Shown here: one piece after another, positions 28,012 to 38,525 of the stretch
Numbering within the stretch: position 1 is the stretch's first letter
Layout: each line of letters begins with the position of its first letter
NCBI RefSeq assembly: GCF_018474025.1
Contig: NZ_JAHCTA010000002.1
Location: forward strand, 434,562 to 498,561
Reading direction: 5' to 3'
Source: Alteromonas oceanisediminis
GTDB taxonomy: Bacteria; Pseudomonadota; Gammaproteobacteria; Enterobacterales; Alteromonadaceae
DNA: 64,000 nt
Made by a program: the position numbers and the translations under genes
Notes under the pieces: model-generated
Database searches by the model: none
Seen by the model: the letters and a program-made list of their open reading frames with translations, nothing else
What the model was told of the DNA's origin: nothing

Positions 28012-30525
28012 TTAATGCTTCAGTAGCGCTTCAATATTGTCAGTGCCGACCACATGAGAATGTGGCACCTGATGGTTGGCCGCGATTTGCTCGTCAGGGA
28101 TGTTATAACGGTGCAACACATCGTCGGTTATATCAATCAGGTTACCCATGGCATAGACATTCCAAAGCTGCTCCTCCAGCTCTTTTGCGCGATGAATGGC
28201 GTAAACGCTGACGTAGTTAATCTCGGATTGCAGTGTGTCTAAATCCGGTCTTCCCGTGAGCGACACATACACATAGACAGCAATAAACTGGCCGTTTTTC
28301 ATTGCCGTGCTGATGAATGTACGTCTTTCTTCGTGGTCCAAAAACTGTTCGGCAAAACGAGGTTTAATGGCTTCATTAAAATCCTCTTGTGAGGGGTCAA
28401 ACGCAATAAAAAGTTCCCTTTCCAATGGGTTTGGCTCTACTTTAAGTTGTTTTAACGCTTCTTGAATAAATGCGTACTGCCGGGTTCGGTCGCGGTACAG
28501 AAATTCCAGATTAAACTCGCCTGGTTCGGCAAATTGCTGCCCCAGGCGTGCTAATCGCGTGTTTTGACCGTAGTTGATCACATTATCGGGCACAAATCGT
28601 CCATTATCTTTACGAATAAAAAATGCAATGTTGGCGACGTTTTTGGCGTAAATGCAGCGCAACGCATGACCAATGCCGGGAATTTCTTCTTCATCAGGGT
28701 AGGTTTTTAACCGGTTACGATTATGCTTAATTAGGTCTTCAAAAAACTGTTTGGCAACATTGCCCGACTCATTGATGACTTTTAAGTGCAACACATTGCG
28801 ATCAGCACTGATGTTTACCACGCGATACTGCAAATTGACCAGCTTGTATTTTTTTGTGATTTTCTGCAGCTGCGGAAAAGCGATGGTGACTCGACTATTC
28901 ACGGGACCATGAAAAAAGCTGTCCAGCTCTAAGCGCAAACCTTGAACTGACACATCTTCACTCACGCCTTCCAGTTCCATGTCTTCGAAACGTAGACTGA
29001 CTTTTGAGCGCAATTGATAGCGATTTTCTAATCGCTGCTCTAAATATTTAAACCGGAATACCTTGACCAATTCCGGTAACTTGTTGCGTGGATGTCCAAA
29101 GCGTTTCAGTTTGACTAACTCACTGCGTTTTACGCCATGTTTTTCATAGCGCTGTTGGCCTAGTTCAGAGGTAATGTCTGTGACCAAGAGAATATGTTTC
29201 AGGTGTTTCAAGCGCGCCATCAAACGCGGTGTGGGTGGGTGATTCTGGCGCTTGACCGTATCGCTGACAGAGTCCGGGATCGACAGTGGTGAATAAGCTT
29301 GCTCGGGTGTCATATCAGTCAGTTGCAATTTAAATACCCGCCAACTCACTTTCCGCGAACCAAACCCCAAATACACCGAGCTGACGTCAGGCTCAGAATT
29401 CAATTCCTGTCGTGTGGCAGAATAAAAGTACACTTTAGCGTCTTTGACATGGGTAAACACATAGACGAACATTTCTCGTTGCTCATGTGGCATACGCGCC
29501 ATCTGCGCAATACGCTCATGGTTGAGCATAAAGCCAATGCGCTGAGCGTCAGTTTCATCCTGCCAGTACTGAAGTATTTGGCGATTAGCATCATTTACCA
29601 TGGCATACCGCGGTATGTATTGCTCGTCTACAAGGTCGATGAACACCGGGAGAGACGGGAAACGAGGCGTGTAGAATTGCTCGCAGGTTTTACTTTTAAT
29701 GGCGTCAACGGTATTGTCCATATTGACTTTGTAGCGGCGTTTATTGCCGTGGATAAATTTCTCAAGAAAATGATCAAATGCCGGATTCACATCATCCTCA
29801 GCACGAACTAAACGAAGGCGTTGTTCTCTATCGATACGCTCAATATCAAGAATTTGGTACTCAATGCCTTGCTTTTTATCCAGCGCATATTCAGCCTCCA
29901 TACCACGAAAATAAACCGATAACTTTTCACCCGGCTTAAACAGATAATTCGAATTCAGCTTCACACGCATACCCGTTCGAGAGATATCCATACTGGTCGC
30001 CATTACCGAATTGTTATGCTCCGTAAAAAGCTCCAATGCCACCGCGTAGTTCATGCGTTCGTTGTCACGCTTGGGGTAATCTAACAAGGTGGTGGTTGGA
30101 ATTGAAAATCGTGTGAGAGGGTCCTGCTCGGTCGTTTCGTTTGTTGTACTATCAGGCTGAGTTTCCAATGCTTTACGCATGAGTTGTAAATTATTTTCGG
30201 TGCGATGCACTGCTTCATATACACCTAAAGTGTATTCACCGAATAGTCTGAGTTGCTTTTCGAAGGTTTCTATTGCGATATCATCAAGATAGTGGTTTCG
30301 CCCGTCATGTTCGTACAGTCGGCACTCGCCGTCGACTTTGCCCCGTAGATCAATCACTCGAATACAGGGCCGCGCAAGCCGTTTTAACTCCATTTTCAAC
30401 AAAAACCGTCGATCCCGCGAAAGGTGACTAGCCACTTGATTGAGCACCTGATTAAATTCAGGCTCATTGATCATAGGCTTAAGCCGCTCAATCAGGTCGT
30501 GGTATTCGTGTATATCTTGAGTCAT
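28012..30525 (-). CDS. Large protein with two PilZ (c-di-GMP-binding) domains
   Basis: An 837-residue cytoplasmic protein without signal peptide or membrane segments. Two PilZ domains carry the full c-di-GMP signature: the first around residue 150 (RDNER, then DISRTG), the second around residue 500 (ENRYQLR containing RxxxR, then DVSVQG). The remaining sequence, including N-terminal helical stretches and a C-terminal region of about 200 residues, matches nothing I can name. The ATG at 30525 (MTQDIHEYHD) was chosen because the upstream in-frame residues look non-conserved and basic; other in-frame starts exist up to 30681. It is a likely c-di-GMP effector for pili or motility; the partner is unknown. 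Confidence 0.85.
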   Translation of the reverse strand: MTQDIHEYHDLIERLKPMINEPEFNQVLNQVASHLSRDRRFLLKMELKRLARPCIRVIDLRGKVDGECRLYEHDGRNHYLDDIAIETFEKQLRLFGEYTLGVYEAVHRTENNLQLMRKALETQPDSTTNETTEQDPLTRFSIPTTTLLDYPKRDNERMNYAVALELFTEHNNSVMATSMDISRTGMRVKLNSNYLFKPGEKLSVYFRGMEAEYALDKKQGIEYQILDIERIDREQRLRLVRAEDDVNPAFDHFLEKFIHGNKRRYKVNMDNTVDAIKSKTCEQFYTPRFPSLPVFIDLVDEQYIPRYAMVNDANRQILQYWQDETDAQRIGFMLNHERIAQMARMPHEQREMFVYVFTHVKDAKVYFYSATRQELNSEPDVSSVYLGFGSRKVSWRVFKLQLTDMTPEQAYSPLSIPDSVSDTVKRQNHPPTPRLMARLKHLKHILLVTDITSELGQQRYEKHGVKRSELVKLKRFGHPRNKLPELVKVFRFKYLEQRLENRYQLRSKVSLRFEDMELEGVSEDVSVQGLRLELDSFFHGPVNSRVTIAFPQLQKITKKYKLVNLQYRVVNISADRNVLHLKVINESGNVAKQFFEDLIKHNRNRLKTYPDEEEIPGIGHALRCIYAKNVANIAFFIRKDNGRFVPDNVINYGQNTRLARLGQQFAEPGEFNLEFLYRDRTRQYAFIQEALKQLKVEPNPLERELFIAFDPSQEDFNEAIKPRFAEQFLDHEERRTFISTAMKNGQFIAVYVYVSLTGRPDLDTLQSEINYVSVYAIHRAKELEEQLWNVYAMGNLIDITDDVLHRYNIPDEQIAANHQVPHSHVVGTDNIEALLKH

Positions 30526-30709
30526 AGAGGTTTGAATTGCTTTTCGGTAATTCCAGTTTGGAGTGCGCTGACGATATCGTGTAACCTTTATCGGCACATT
30601 TGTCCTCAACCGTAGTGTCGGTTCATATTTACCCATCACCGCCACGTCGCAATTATTCTGCATAACGGGTTGAAAACGCAACGTAAACTTTTTTTATAGT
30701 AGAGAATAC

Positions 30710-32080
30710 ATGGCTAAACGCAAAACTGCCTTTGTTTGTTCAGACTGCGGTGCAGAGTTTCCACGATGGCAAGGGCAGTGTAACGACTGTGGTGCCTGGA
30801 ATACTATCTCTGAAATTGTTCTGGCACCGGCTAATAGCAGTACAGCGCGTAACCTATCCGGTTACGCTGGGCATACCAAAGCGGAAATCACTCCCTTAAA
30901 CAAAATTGAGTTAGGCGCATTGCCTCGCTTTAGCTCAAGCTTTAGTGAATTGGATCGCGTTTTGGGTGGTGGTGTTGTTCCGGGGTCTGCTCTGTTAATT
31001 GGTGGCTCTCCGGGCGCAGGCAAGAGTACGCTGTTGTTGCAAGTCATGTGTGCTTTGGCTGAGCATAGCGCGACACTTTATGTGACCGGCGAGGAGTCAC
31101 TCCAGCAGGTTGCGCTGCGAGCGCAACGGTTAGGTCTGCCGAACGACAAACTTTCCCTGTTGGCGGAAACCAATGTTGAAACCATTTGCCAATTAGCCCT
31201 GCAACACAAGCCACAGGTGATGGTGATTGACTCTATTCAGGTCATGCACGTAGCGGATGTGCAATCTGCACCGGGCAGTGTATCGCAGGTGCGCGAGAGT
31301 GCTGCTTATCTGACTCGGTTTGCCAAGCAGGAGCATATTGCGATGTTTATCGTCGGTCATGTGACCAAAGAGGGGCATTTAGCCGGCCCTAAAGTACTGG
31401 AACACTGTATCGACTGTTCCATGATGCTCGACGGTGATAGCGACAGTCGTTACCGCACCTTGCGCAGTAACAAGAATCGGTTTGGCGCGGTCAACGAGCT
31501 GGGTGTGTTTGCAATGACCGAGAAAGGATTAAAAGAAGTCAAAAATCCTTCGGCAATTTTCTTAAACCGGAACGATCTTGAATCACCCGGCAGCAGTGTG
31601 ATGGTGGTGTGGGAAGGAACACGACCCCTGCTGGTCGAACTGCAAGCGCTGGTGGATTACACACAATTGAACAACCCCCGTCGGGTGGCAGTAGGATTAG
31701 AACAGAATCGTATGGCCATGCTGTTGGCGGTTTTGCATCGTCACGGTAACATTCAAATGAACGATCAGGACGTGTTTGCTAATGTGGTTGGCGGGGTAAA
31801 AATCACGGAAACAGGAGCCGATTTGGCGCTATTGGTCGCCATGGTTTCGAGTTTCCGCAACAAAGCACTCGCTAAAGACCTGATCGTGTTTGGAGAGGTT
31901 GGGCTAGCTGGCGAAATTCGCCCCGTACCGAATGGCACAGAACGACTTTCCGAGGCCGCAAAGCACGGTTTTAAGCGCGCCATTGTGCCGTTAGCCAACA
32001 AGCCTAAGACGGCCATCCGTGGCATCGATGTGGTTGGCGTTAAGCGTTTGTCCGACGCGTTAGAAGCGCTGGGGTTTTAG
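30710..32080 (+). CDS. radA: DNA repair protein RadA (Sms)
   Basis: RecA-like ATPase that drives branch migration during recombination. The 456-residue protein has the N-terminal C4 zinc finger (CSDCGAEFPRWQGQCNDCG), Walker A GGSPGAGKST, the RadA-specific KNRFG motif (NKNRFGAVNELGVF), and a C-terminal Lon-like domain (DLALLVAMVSSFRNKAL, FGEVGLAGEIRPV). It starts about 185 bases from the divergent PilZ gene. Confidence 0.96.
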   Translation: MAKRKTAFVCSDCGAEFPRWQGQCNDCGAWNTISEIVLAPANSSTARNLSGYAGHTKAEITPLNKIELGALPRFSSSFSELDRVLGGGVVPGSALLIGGSPGAGKSTLLLQVMCALAEHSATLYVTGEESLQQVALRAQRLGLPNDKLSLLAETNVETICQLALQHKPQVMVIDSIQVMHVADVQSAPGSVSQVRESAAYLTRFAKQEHIAMFIVGHVTKEGHLAGPKVLEHCIDCSMMLDGDSDSRYRTLRSNKNRFGAVNELGVFAMTEKGLKEVKNPSAIFLNRNDLESPGSSVMVVWEGTRPLLVELQALVDYTQLNNPRRVAVGLEQNRMAMLLAVLHRHGNIQMNDQDVFANVVGGVKITETGADLALLVAMVSSFRNKALAKDLIVFGEVGLAGEIRPVPNGTERLSEAAKHGFKRAIVPLANKPKTAIRGIDVVGVKRLSDALEALGF

Positions 32081-32220
32081 GCTGAACTGGAGAACTCACC
32101 GCACATTGCTATGCTTATATTACAACCTGAATTAATGCGACTTTGGTTAGTGCTCGCTGAGCTTACCGGCATCGCACGCAATAGACTCATACAAAGCAAA
32201 TACGATACTAGGAGATCTGA

Positions 32221-32643
32221 ATGAAAAAAAATAATCAGTGGATAGCGTTAGTGATGACATCGGTGTTAGTCACTGCCTGCTCTGACAAGACGCAGGATGA
32301 ACGATTGGAAGGCGTCGGTTTGACTGATGAAAAGGGCGAGTCGGCGTTGGCTGAGTCGCTTTTTTGTACTGGCACTGCGTCAGTGTTGGGCGAAGCCGCA
32401 ACGCAAACCGATACATTAGCAAAGTGGCAGGAAACTTTTGCTACCATTGCGGAAAATGCAAGTAAGCAGGCTAAGTTACACCGCGGTGAAGATGGTGCAG
32501 CAGTGGATACACGGTTAAACGTGATTAAAGCCCAAGCGTCAGGCAACATTGATCGCTTGAGGGATGAAGGGCAGACGACCAAATTAACCGAGCTTGCTGA
32601 AGAAACCGTCGCGCAATGTGCGCATTTTACTCAGCCGCGTTAA
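32221..32643 (+). CDS. Small putative lipoprotein, function unknown
   Basis: A 140-residue protein with a lipoprotein signal: basic start (MKKNNQW), hydrophobic stretch, and lipobox VTAC with the acceptor cysteine at residue 20. Serine at +2 argues for outer-membrane sorting. The mature part is mostly hydrophilic and helical, with cysteines in LFCTGTAS and near the end (AQCAHF) that may form a disulfide. AGGAG lies 6 bases before the ATG. I recognise no family. It lies alone between radA and ettA. Confidence 0.72.
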   Translation: MKKNNQWIALVMTSVLVTACSDKTQDERLEGVGLTDEKGESALAESLFCTGTASVLGEAATQTDTLAKWQETFATIAENASKQAKLHRGEDGAAVDTRLNVIKAQASGNIDRLRDEGQTTKLTELAEETVAQCAHFTQPR

Positions 32644-32687
32644 GCGACTGAGTAACGTGTCACTGAGTCGTCACCAAACCGTTTCTT

Positions 32688-34355
32688 TTATTTAGCCATC
32701 CGCTTGTATTTCAAGCGGTGTGGCTCTACAACGTCCTGACCGAAGTTATCTTTCAGCCATGCTTCGTACTCGTTGTAGTTCCCTTCAAAGAAGTTCGTTT
32801 TACCTTCATCACGATAATCCAGAATGTGGGTTGCTACACGGTCGAGAAACCAACGGTCATGCGAAATTACCAAGGCACAACCAGGAAACTCCAGCAGTGC
32901 ATTTTCCAAGGCTCGTAAGGTTTCGACATCAAGGTCGTTAGTCGGCTCATCCAGCAAGAGAACATTTCCGCCTGCTTTAAGCAACTTGGCTAAATGGAGT
33001 CGGTTGCGCTCGCCACCCGATAAGTCTTTGACAAATTTTTGCTGATCGGTGCCTTTGAAATTAAAACGGCTGCAATACGCACGACTGTTAATCTCAAACG
33101 TACCAATGCGAATAATGTCCTGATCGTCGGAAATCTCTTTGTAGACCGTATTTTTTTCGTTCATGTGGTCGCGAAACTGATCTACGCTGGAAAGCTGAAC
33201 GGTGTCACCCAGCTCGATGGTGCCTGCATCGGGCTGCTCTTCGTCGTTTAACATGCGAAACAGCGTCGATTTACCTGCCCCATTGGGGCCTATGATGCCA
33301 ACGATGGCGCCTTTAGGCACAGTAAAGTTCATGTCGTCGATCAACACCCGATCGCCGTAAGACTTTTTCAAATGATTAATTTCAATGACTTTATCGCCCA
33401 AGCGTTCGCCGGGAGGAATAAACAATTCATTGGTTTCATTGCGTTTTTGGTAGTCGCCCGTATTCAGTTCTTCAAAACGCGACATACGCGCTTTGCTCTT
33501 CGCTTGTCGTCCTTTAGGATTAGCCCTGACCCACTCTAATTCCTGTTTAATCGATTTCTGACGGGCGCTTTCAGTGCGTTCCTCTTGCGCTAAGCGAGCT
33601 TCTTTTTGCGCTAGCCAAGAAGAATAGTTTCCTTCCCAAGGGATCCCTTCACCGCGATCCAGCTCCAAAATCCATCCAGCAACGTTGTCGAGGAAATACC
33701 TGTCGTGGGTAATCGCAACGACCGTACCTTCATAATCGTGTAAAAAGCGTTCCAGCCAAGCCACGGATTCAGCATCCAAGTGGTTGGTTGGTTCGTCAAG
33801 TAATAGCATGTCTGGTTTTTCTAACAACAAACGGCACAGTGCCACGCGGCGTCTTTCACCCCCAGACAATTTAGTTACATCGGCGTCCCAGGGCGGTAAA
33901 CGTAATGCATCAGCGGCGCGCTCTAGCGCGTTGTCTAAATTATGCCCATCTTTAGCCTGAATAATGGCTTCGAGTTCACCTTGCTCTTTGGCCAGCGCGT
34001 CGAAATCAGCGTCTTCTTCCGCATACGCCGCATAAACTTCTTCAATACGTTGCAAGGCGTGCACCACGTCTTGCACCGCTTCCTCAATGTTGCCGCGCAC
34101 AGTCTTGCTTTCATCAAGCTTAGGTTCTTGTGGCAGGTAGCCTATGTTAATGCCGGGTTGGGGGCGTGCCTCACCTTCGATATCGGTGTCAATGCCTGCC
34201 ATTATACGAAGCAGGGTCGATTTACCTGCACCATTTAAACCGAGCACGCCAATTTTAGCGCCAGGAAAAAAGCTTAACGATATGTTTTTGAGAATATGTC
34301 GATTCGGGGGCACAATTTTGCCAACCCGGTGCATGCTATATACGTATTGCGCCAT
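32688..34355 (-). CDS. ettA: Energy-dependent translational throttle protein EttA (ABC-F)
   Basis: A soluble ABC-F ATPase that binds the ribosomal E site and gates entry into elongation according to ATP/ADP level. The 555-residue protein has two ATPase cassettes: Walker A GLNGAGKST and GPNGAGKST, signatures LSGGERRR and LSGGERNR, and Walker B LLLDEPTNHLD and LLLDEPTNDLD. The inter-domain linker has the basic WVRANPKGRQAKSKARM stretch, and the family start MAQYVYSMHRVGKIVPP is present. It is divergent from lpxD. Confidence 0.96.
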   Translation of the reverse strand: MAQYVYSMHRVGKIVPPNRHILKNISLSFFPGAKIGVLGLNGAGKSTLLRIMAGIDTDIEGEARPQPGINIGYLPQEPKLDESKTVRGNIEEAVQDVVHALQRIEEVYAAYAEEDADFDALAKEQGELEAIIQAKDGHNLDNALERAADALRLPPWDADVTKLSGGERRRVALCRLLLEKPDMLLLDEPTNHLDAESVAWLERFLHDYEGTVVAITHDRYFLDNVAGWILELDRGEGIPWEGNYSSWLAQKEARLAQEERTESARQKSIKQELEWVRANPKGRQAKSKARMSRFEELNTGDYQKRNETNELFIPPGERLGDKVIEINHLKKSYGDRVLIDDMNFTVPKGAIVGIIGPNGAGKSTLFRMLNDEEQPDAGTIELGDTVQLSSVDQFRDHMNEKNTVYKEISDDQDIIRIGTFEINSRAYCSRFNFKGTDQQKFVKDLSGGERNRLHLAKLLKAGGNVLLLDEPTNDLDVETLRALENALLEFPGCALVISHDRWFLDRVATHILDYRDEGKTNFFEGNYNEYEAWLKDNFGQDVVEPHRLKYKRMAK

Positions 34356-34485
34356 AAAGCGAACTCTTGTCGAAAAAATAAGATGGCTATTGTAATTAAT
34401 TCGACACAGGTTGCGCTACCGCATTAGCACCTTTTATTCGAATGCAATAGAATTGACAGGATAAACACGCAGACAAAGGACACTC

Positions 34486-35520
34486 ATGCAGGATTTTTCT
34501 ATTGCACACATCGCCGAAAAGCTGGATGCAAAAGCCGTCGGCGACGAGGCTTTCTTGCAGCAACGCATCTCAGGTATTGGTACGTTGGCATCCGCGCAAC
34601 CGCATCATCTGTCTTTTTTTACTAACGTTAAGTATAAATCTGACTTAGTTGACACGCAGGCGGGGGCCATATTAATTGCCCCTGACCACCAAGACTTAGT
34701 GGGCGAGAAAGCGCTAGTGGTTAAAAACCCGCATGCGGCTTTTGCGCGCGTGGCTCAGTGGTTTGATGTTACACCGGCTATTGCACGTGGCGTGGCTGGG
34801 TCGGCAAGTATTGATCCTTCAGTTCGTTTGGGCGATAACGTGAGCATTGGCCACAATGCGGTTATTGCTGCAGGCGTTTTCCTTGGCGACAACGTTCAAA
34901 TTGGTGCAAACACCGTCATTGGCGAAAATACAGTGGTAGAAGCTGACAGTAAAATTCATCCCAATGTGACTATTTATCATAATATACGTATTGGCAGCCG
35001 TGTGGTTATTCATAGCAATAGCATTATTGGCGCGGATGGCTTTGGCTATGCAAACGACCGAGGCCAATGGCTACCGATACCACAAATTGGTCGGGTTGTG
35101 ATCGGCGATGAAACCCATATTGGCGCCGGAACCACGATTGACCGCGGAGCCTTGGAAGATACCATCATTGGCAAAAATGTGATCATTGACGATCAGGTGC
35201 ATGTCGGGCACAACAGTGAAATTGGCGACCACAGTTGCATCTGCGGTACAACAGGGATCGCAGGTAGCTGTAAAATTGGTAAGTATGTGATCATTGGTGG
35301 CGGTTGTGGAATCAATGGCCACATTAGTATTGCAGATAAAACTCAGATAACGGCTTTTTCAATGGTCACCAGCGACATCAAAGAAGCCGGCGTCTATTCC
35401 TCTGGGCAACCCGCCACGCTGAATCGCGATTGGCGTAAAAATACGATAAGAGTGCGTCAATTGGATGACTTGTTTGGGCGAGTAAAAGCGTTAGAAAAGC
35501 GCGTGATTAGCGAAAAATAA
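34486..35520 (+). CDS. lpxD: UDP-3-O-acylglucosamine N-acyltransferase
   Basis: Adds the second acyl chain in lipid A synthesis. The 344-residue protein has the N-terminal uridine-binding domain, a long left-handed beta-helix of hexapeptide repeats (IGHNAVIAAGVFLGDNVQIG and similar), the catalytic histidine segment QVHVGHNSEIGDH and a C-terminal helix. CAAAGGA precedes the ATG. It stands alone between ettA and glyA, not in the usual bamA-skp-lpxD-fabZ-lpxA cluster, so it could be either a relocated single copy or a second lpxD. Confidence 0.93.
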   Translation: MQDFSIAHIAEKLDAKAVGDEAFLQQRISGIGTLASAQPHHLSFFTNVKYKSDLVDTQAGAILIAPDHQDLVGEKALVVKNPHAAFARVAQWFDVTPAIARGVAGSASIDPSVRLGDNVSIGHNAVIAAGVFLGDNVQIGANTVIGENTVVEADSKIHPNVTIYHNIRIGSRVVIHSNSIIGADGFGYANDRGQWLPIPQIGRVVIGDETHIGAGTTIDRGALEDTIIGKNVIIDDQVHVGHNSEIGDHSCICGTTGIAGSCKIGKYVIIGGGCGINGHISIADKTQITAFSMVTSDIKEAGVYSSGQPATLNRDWRKNTIRVRQLDDLFGRVKALEKRVISEK

Positions 35521-35572
35521 GCGCTAATCCTTGCGTTTTTCCTGACAGAGGGTGAGTTTCTGGCTAAACAGG

Positions 35573-35578
35573 TATACT
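35573..35578 (+). promoter_or_regulatory. Possible -10 element of the glyA promoter
   Basis: TATACT at 35573-35578 lies 66 bases before the glyA start in the lpxD-glyA gap. No good -35 hexamer is visible at the right distance. No glycine riboswitch was recognised in this gap. Confidence 0.3.
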
Positions 35579-35643
35579 TAGCCCTCAAAATGACTAAAAT
35601 ATGCGCTCGTTGTTTTCTCAAAATTCCGCTGTAAGGAGCTGCC

Positions 35644-36903
35644 ATGCTGTCACGTACTATGAATATCGCCGATTTTGATCCTGAATTAGCCCAAGCCATC
35701 GCCCATGAAAATACACGCCAGGAGCATCACATCGAGCTGATCGCCTCTGAAAACTATTGCAGCCCACGTGTGTTGGAGGCGCAGGGTTCTCAACTGACAA
35801 ACAAGTATGCAGAAGGCTACCCCGGCAAGCGATACTACGGCGGATGCGAATATGTAGACGTGGCTGAGGAACTCGCTATTGAGCGGGCCAAGCAATTGTT
35901 TGGCGCTGATTACGCAAATGTGCAGCCTCATTCAGGATCGCAGGCTAACACGGCTGTGTTTATGGCATTGATCAATGCGGGCGATACGGTGCTGGGAATG
36001 AGCTTGTCTGATGGTGGTCATTTGACACACGGTTCTCACGTGAACTTTTCAGGCAAAACCTATAATGCTGTTCAGTATGGCCTGAACGAAGAAACCGGCG
36101 AAATTGATTACGCGCAGGTTGAGGCATTAGCAGAAGAACATAAGCCGAAAATGATTATTGGTGGTTTTTCAGCGTATTCAGGTATTGTTGATTGGCAACG
36201 ATTCAGAGCGATTGCCGATAAGGTTGGCGCCTACTTGTTGGTGGACATGGCGCACGTTGCTGGGCTCGTCGCCGCTGGTTTGTATCCTAATCCGCTTCCG
36301 CATGCGCACGTTGTCACCACGACGACTCATAAAACCCTTGCAGGGCCACGTGGTGGATTAATCCTTTCATCGTGCGGTGATGAAGCTTTGTATAAAAAAT
36401 TTAACAGCTCGGTGTTCCCTGGCAATCAAGGCGGCCCGCTTTGTCATGTTATCGCGGCAAAAGCCGTGGCGTTCAAAGAGGCATTGCAACCTGAATTCAA
36501 GACCTACCAGCAGCAAGTGCTGGACAATGCGAAAGCGATGGTCTCAGTGATGCAGTCGCGAGGCTATAAAATTGTCTCTAACGGCACCGACAACCATCTT
36601 TTTCTACTGGATTTGATTGATAAAGATATTACCGGTAAAGACGCTGACGCTGCGCTGGGTCATGCGAATATTACGGTGAACAAAAATTCAGTGCCGAAAG
36701 ACCCACGCTCTCCTTTTGTCACCAGTGGCCTGCGTCTTGGAACGCCCGCCATCACTCGGCGCGGATTTAAGCAGAATGAAGCGGAGCAGGTGGCTACCTG
36801 GATTTGCGACGTACTGGACAACATGGGCGATGACAGTGTGATTGAGCGAGTGAAATCCGAAGTGGTTGCGCTGTGTGAGCGCTTCCCTGTTTATCCGAAC
36901 TAA
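35644..36903 (+). CDS. glyA: Serine hydroxymethyltransferase
   Basis: PLP enzyme interconverting serine and glycine while loading one-carbon units on folate. The 419-residue protein shows [19 protein letters not shown], the tetrahydrofolate/PLP region [20 protein letters not shown] and the PLP-lysine motif [20 protein letters not shown] lies 6 bases before the ATG. The order glyA-nrdR-ribD is standard for gammaproteobacteria. Confidence 0.97.
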   Translation: MLSRTMNIADFDPELAQAIAHENTRQEHHIELIASENYCSPRVLEAQGSQLTNKYAEGYPGKRYYGGCEYVDVAEELAIERAKQLFGADYANVQPHSGSQANTAVFMALINAGDTVLGMSLSDGGHLTHGSHVNFSGKTYNAVQYGLNEETGEIDYAQVEALAEEHKPKMIIGGFSAYSGIVDWQRFRAIADKVGAYLLVDMAHVAGLVAAGLYPNPLPHAHVVTTTTHKTLAGPRGGLILSSCGDEALYKKFNSSVFPGNQGGPLCHVIAAKAVAFKEALQPEFKTYQQQVLDNAKAMVSVMQSRGYKIVSNGTDNHLFLLDLIDKDITGKDADAALGHANITVNKNSVPKDPRSPFVTSGLRLGTPAITRRGFKQNEAEQVATWICDVLDNMGDDSVIERVKSEVVALCERFPVYPN

Positions 36904-36909
36904 GATTTT

Positions 36910-37359
36910 ATGCATTGTCCTTTCTGCAGTGCGCAAGACACTAAAGTGATTGACTCGCGTTTGGTGACCGATGGTCACCAAATCCGGCGTCGTCGCGAGT
37001 GTGTAGATTGTCACGAGCGGTTTACCACCTTTGAGTTTGCTGAGCTGGTGATGCCGCGCGTGGTCAAACGAGACGGTACTCGCGATCCGTTCAATGAAGA
37101 CAAAATGCGTGCGGGTATGCAGCGTGCTCTGGAAAAACGCCCTGTCAGTACAGAGCAAATTGAGGAATGCATCGTTAAACTGAAATCGGCACTGCGCGCC
37201 ACGGGTGAGCGCGAAGTTTCCAGTGAGATGGTCGGTAATCTCATTATGGATGCACTTAAAGAGCTCGATAAAGTCGCGTATGTGCGATTTGCGTCTGTTT
37301 ATCGTTCGTTTGAAGACATTCGTGAGTTTGGAGAGGAAATTGCCAGACTTGGCGATTAG
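36910..37359 (+). CDS. nrdR: Ribonucleotide reductase regulator NrdR
   Basis: Zinc-binding, ATP/dATP-sensing repressor of ribonucleotide reductase genes. The 149-residue protein has the zinc ribbon CPFC...CVDC (residues 3-34), followed by an ATP-cone domain ([20 protein letters not shown]). It starts 6 bases after glyA and overlaps ribD slightly if the TTG start of ribD is used. Confidence 0.96.
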   Translation: MHCPFCSAQDTKVIDSRLVTDGHQIRRRRECVDCHERFTTFEFAELVMPRVVKRDGTRDPFNEDKMRAGMQRALEKRPVSTEQIEECIVKLKSALRATGEREVSSEMVGNLIMDALKELDKVAYVRFASVYRSFEDIREFGEEIARLGD

Positions 37360-38497
37360 TCGAGTTATCGACGAAACTTATATGCGCCGTGCCATCGAAC
37401 TGGCTGCGAATGGGCGCTTTTCCACGTCGCCGAACCCTAATGTGGGTTGTGTCATTGTCAGTCAGCATCAGCGCATCATCGGTGAAGGTTTTCATCAATA
37501 TGCCGGGGGCCCGCACGCCGAGGTGAACGCACTCGCTGGCGCCGGCGACCAGGCACGTGGGGCAACGGTTTATGTAACGTTGGAACCTTGCAGTCATTTT
37601 GGGCGAACTCCGCCTTGCGCCGATGCTTTGATTCAAGCGGGTGTTTCACGCGTTGTGGTAGGCATGCAAGACCCGAATCCACAAGTGTCTGGACAAGGCA
37701 TCCGACGCCTGCAGCAACAGGGCATTGATGTGACTGTTGATGTACTGCCAGAAGCTGCGGCAAATCTGAATCGCGGTTTTATTAAACGAATGCACACGCA
37801 ACGCCCTTGGGTCACTGTAAAGCTGGCCGCAAGCCTGGATGGGCGAACAGCATTGGCCAATGGCAAAAGCCAGTGGATCACCGGTTCATCCGCGCGGATG
37901 GACGTGCAACACCATCGCGCACAGAGTTGCGCAATCTTAAGCGGTGCAGATACGGTGCTGACGGACAACGCCCGGTTGAATGTGCGCCTTAGTCCGCATG
38001 ATTTGTCTGTAGAAGGCTTCTTTAGTGACGCTGTGCGTCAGCCTGTTAGAGTGATTATTGACGGGCAAAATCGCTTGCACGCAAAACTCAGTCTTTTTTC
38101 TGAACCCGGCCGCTGTATCATCGTCAATCGACGGCATAATCACAGCCTGGACGCGGTATCATCGAAACTGACCCCGATTGAGCAGTGGCAGTTACCGGCA
38201 AATGATAAGCATATTTCGCTCGATGTCCTGATGAGCCGATTAGGCAGAGACTTTAATCAGATTTGGGTCGAAGCTGGGGCGAGCTTAAGTGGCGCCTTAA
38301 TTGCGCAAAAGCTGGTGGATGAGTTGATAATTTACCAAGCGCCCAAATTGATGGGGCATGCAGCAAGAGAATTAGTGACGATGCCCGGGGAAGGGCAAGC
38401 TTATACTGATATGGAGAGTCTACCGTCAATGACCGTCGACAGCGTACACAGGGTCGGTGATGATGTGAAAACCGTGTTACGTGTGGCGTCGTATTAG
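37349..38497 (+). CDS. ribD: Bifunctional riboflavin biosynthesis deaminase/reductase
   Basis: Carries out the deamination and side-chain reduction steps of riboflavin synthesis. The N-terminal deaminase domain has the zinc motifs HAEVNAL and [11 protein letters not shown]; the C-terminal reductase domain has [11 protein letters not shown] and [13 protein letters not shown]. By alignment with E. coli RibD (DEYYMARAL versus DETYMRRAI) the start lies a few codons before the ATG at 37382. I chose the TTG at 37349, preceded at some distance by GAGAGG and overlapping nrdR by 11 bases. Confidence 0.94.
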   Translation: MAISRVIDETYMRRAIELAANGRFSTSPNPNVGCVIVSQHQRIIGEGFHQYAGGPHAEVNALAGAGDQARGATVYVTLEPCSHFGRTPPCADALIQAGVSRVVVGMQDPNPQVSGQGIRRLQQQGIDVTVDVLPEAAANLNRGFIKRMHTQRPWVTVKLAASLDGRTALANGKSQWITGSSARMDVQHHRAQSCAILSGADTVLTDNARLNVRLSPHDLSVEGFFSDAVRQPVRVIIDGQNRLHAKLSLFSEPGRCIIVNRRHNHSLDAVSSKLTPIEQWQLPANDKHISLDVLMSRLGRDFNQIWVEAGASLSGALIAQKLVDELIIYQAPKLMGHAARELVTMPGEGQAYTDMESLPSMTVDSVHRVGDDVKTVLRVASY

Positions 38498-38525
38498 TCA
38501 AATCGAATCAAACCAAGAGAACGCA

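Noticed and set aside
29299-29811. Open frame antisense to the PilZ gene (170 codons)
   Set aside because: The PilZ frame on the other strand has clear domains; this frame has none.
35521-35643. Glycine riboswitch before glyA
   Set aside because: The gap is only 123 bases, and I see no aptamer-like conserved structure in it.
36688-37158. Open frame antisense to glyA-nrdR (156 codons)
   Set aside because: Overlaps two confident genes and shows no family motif.
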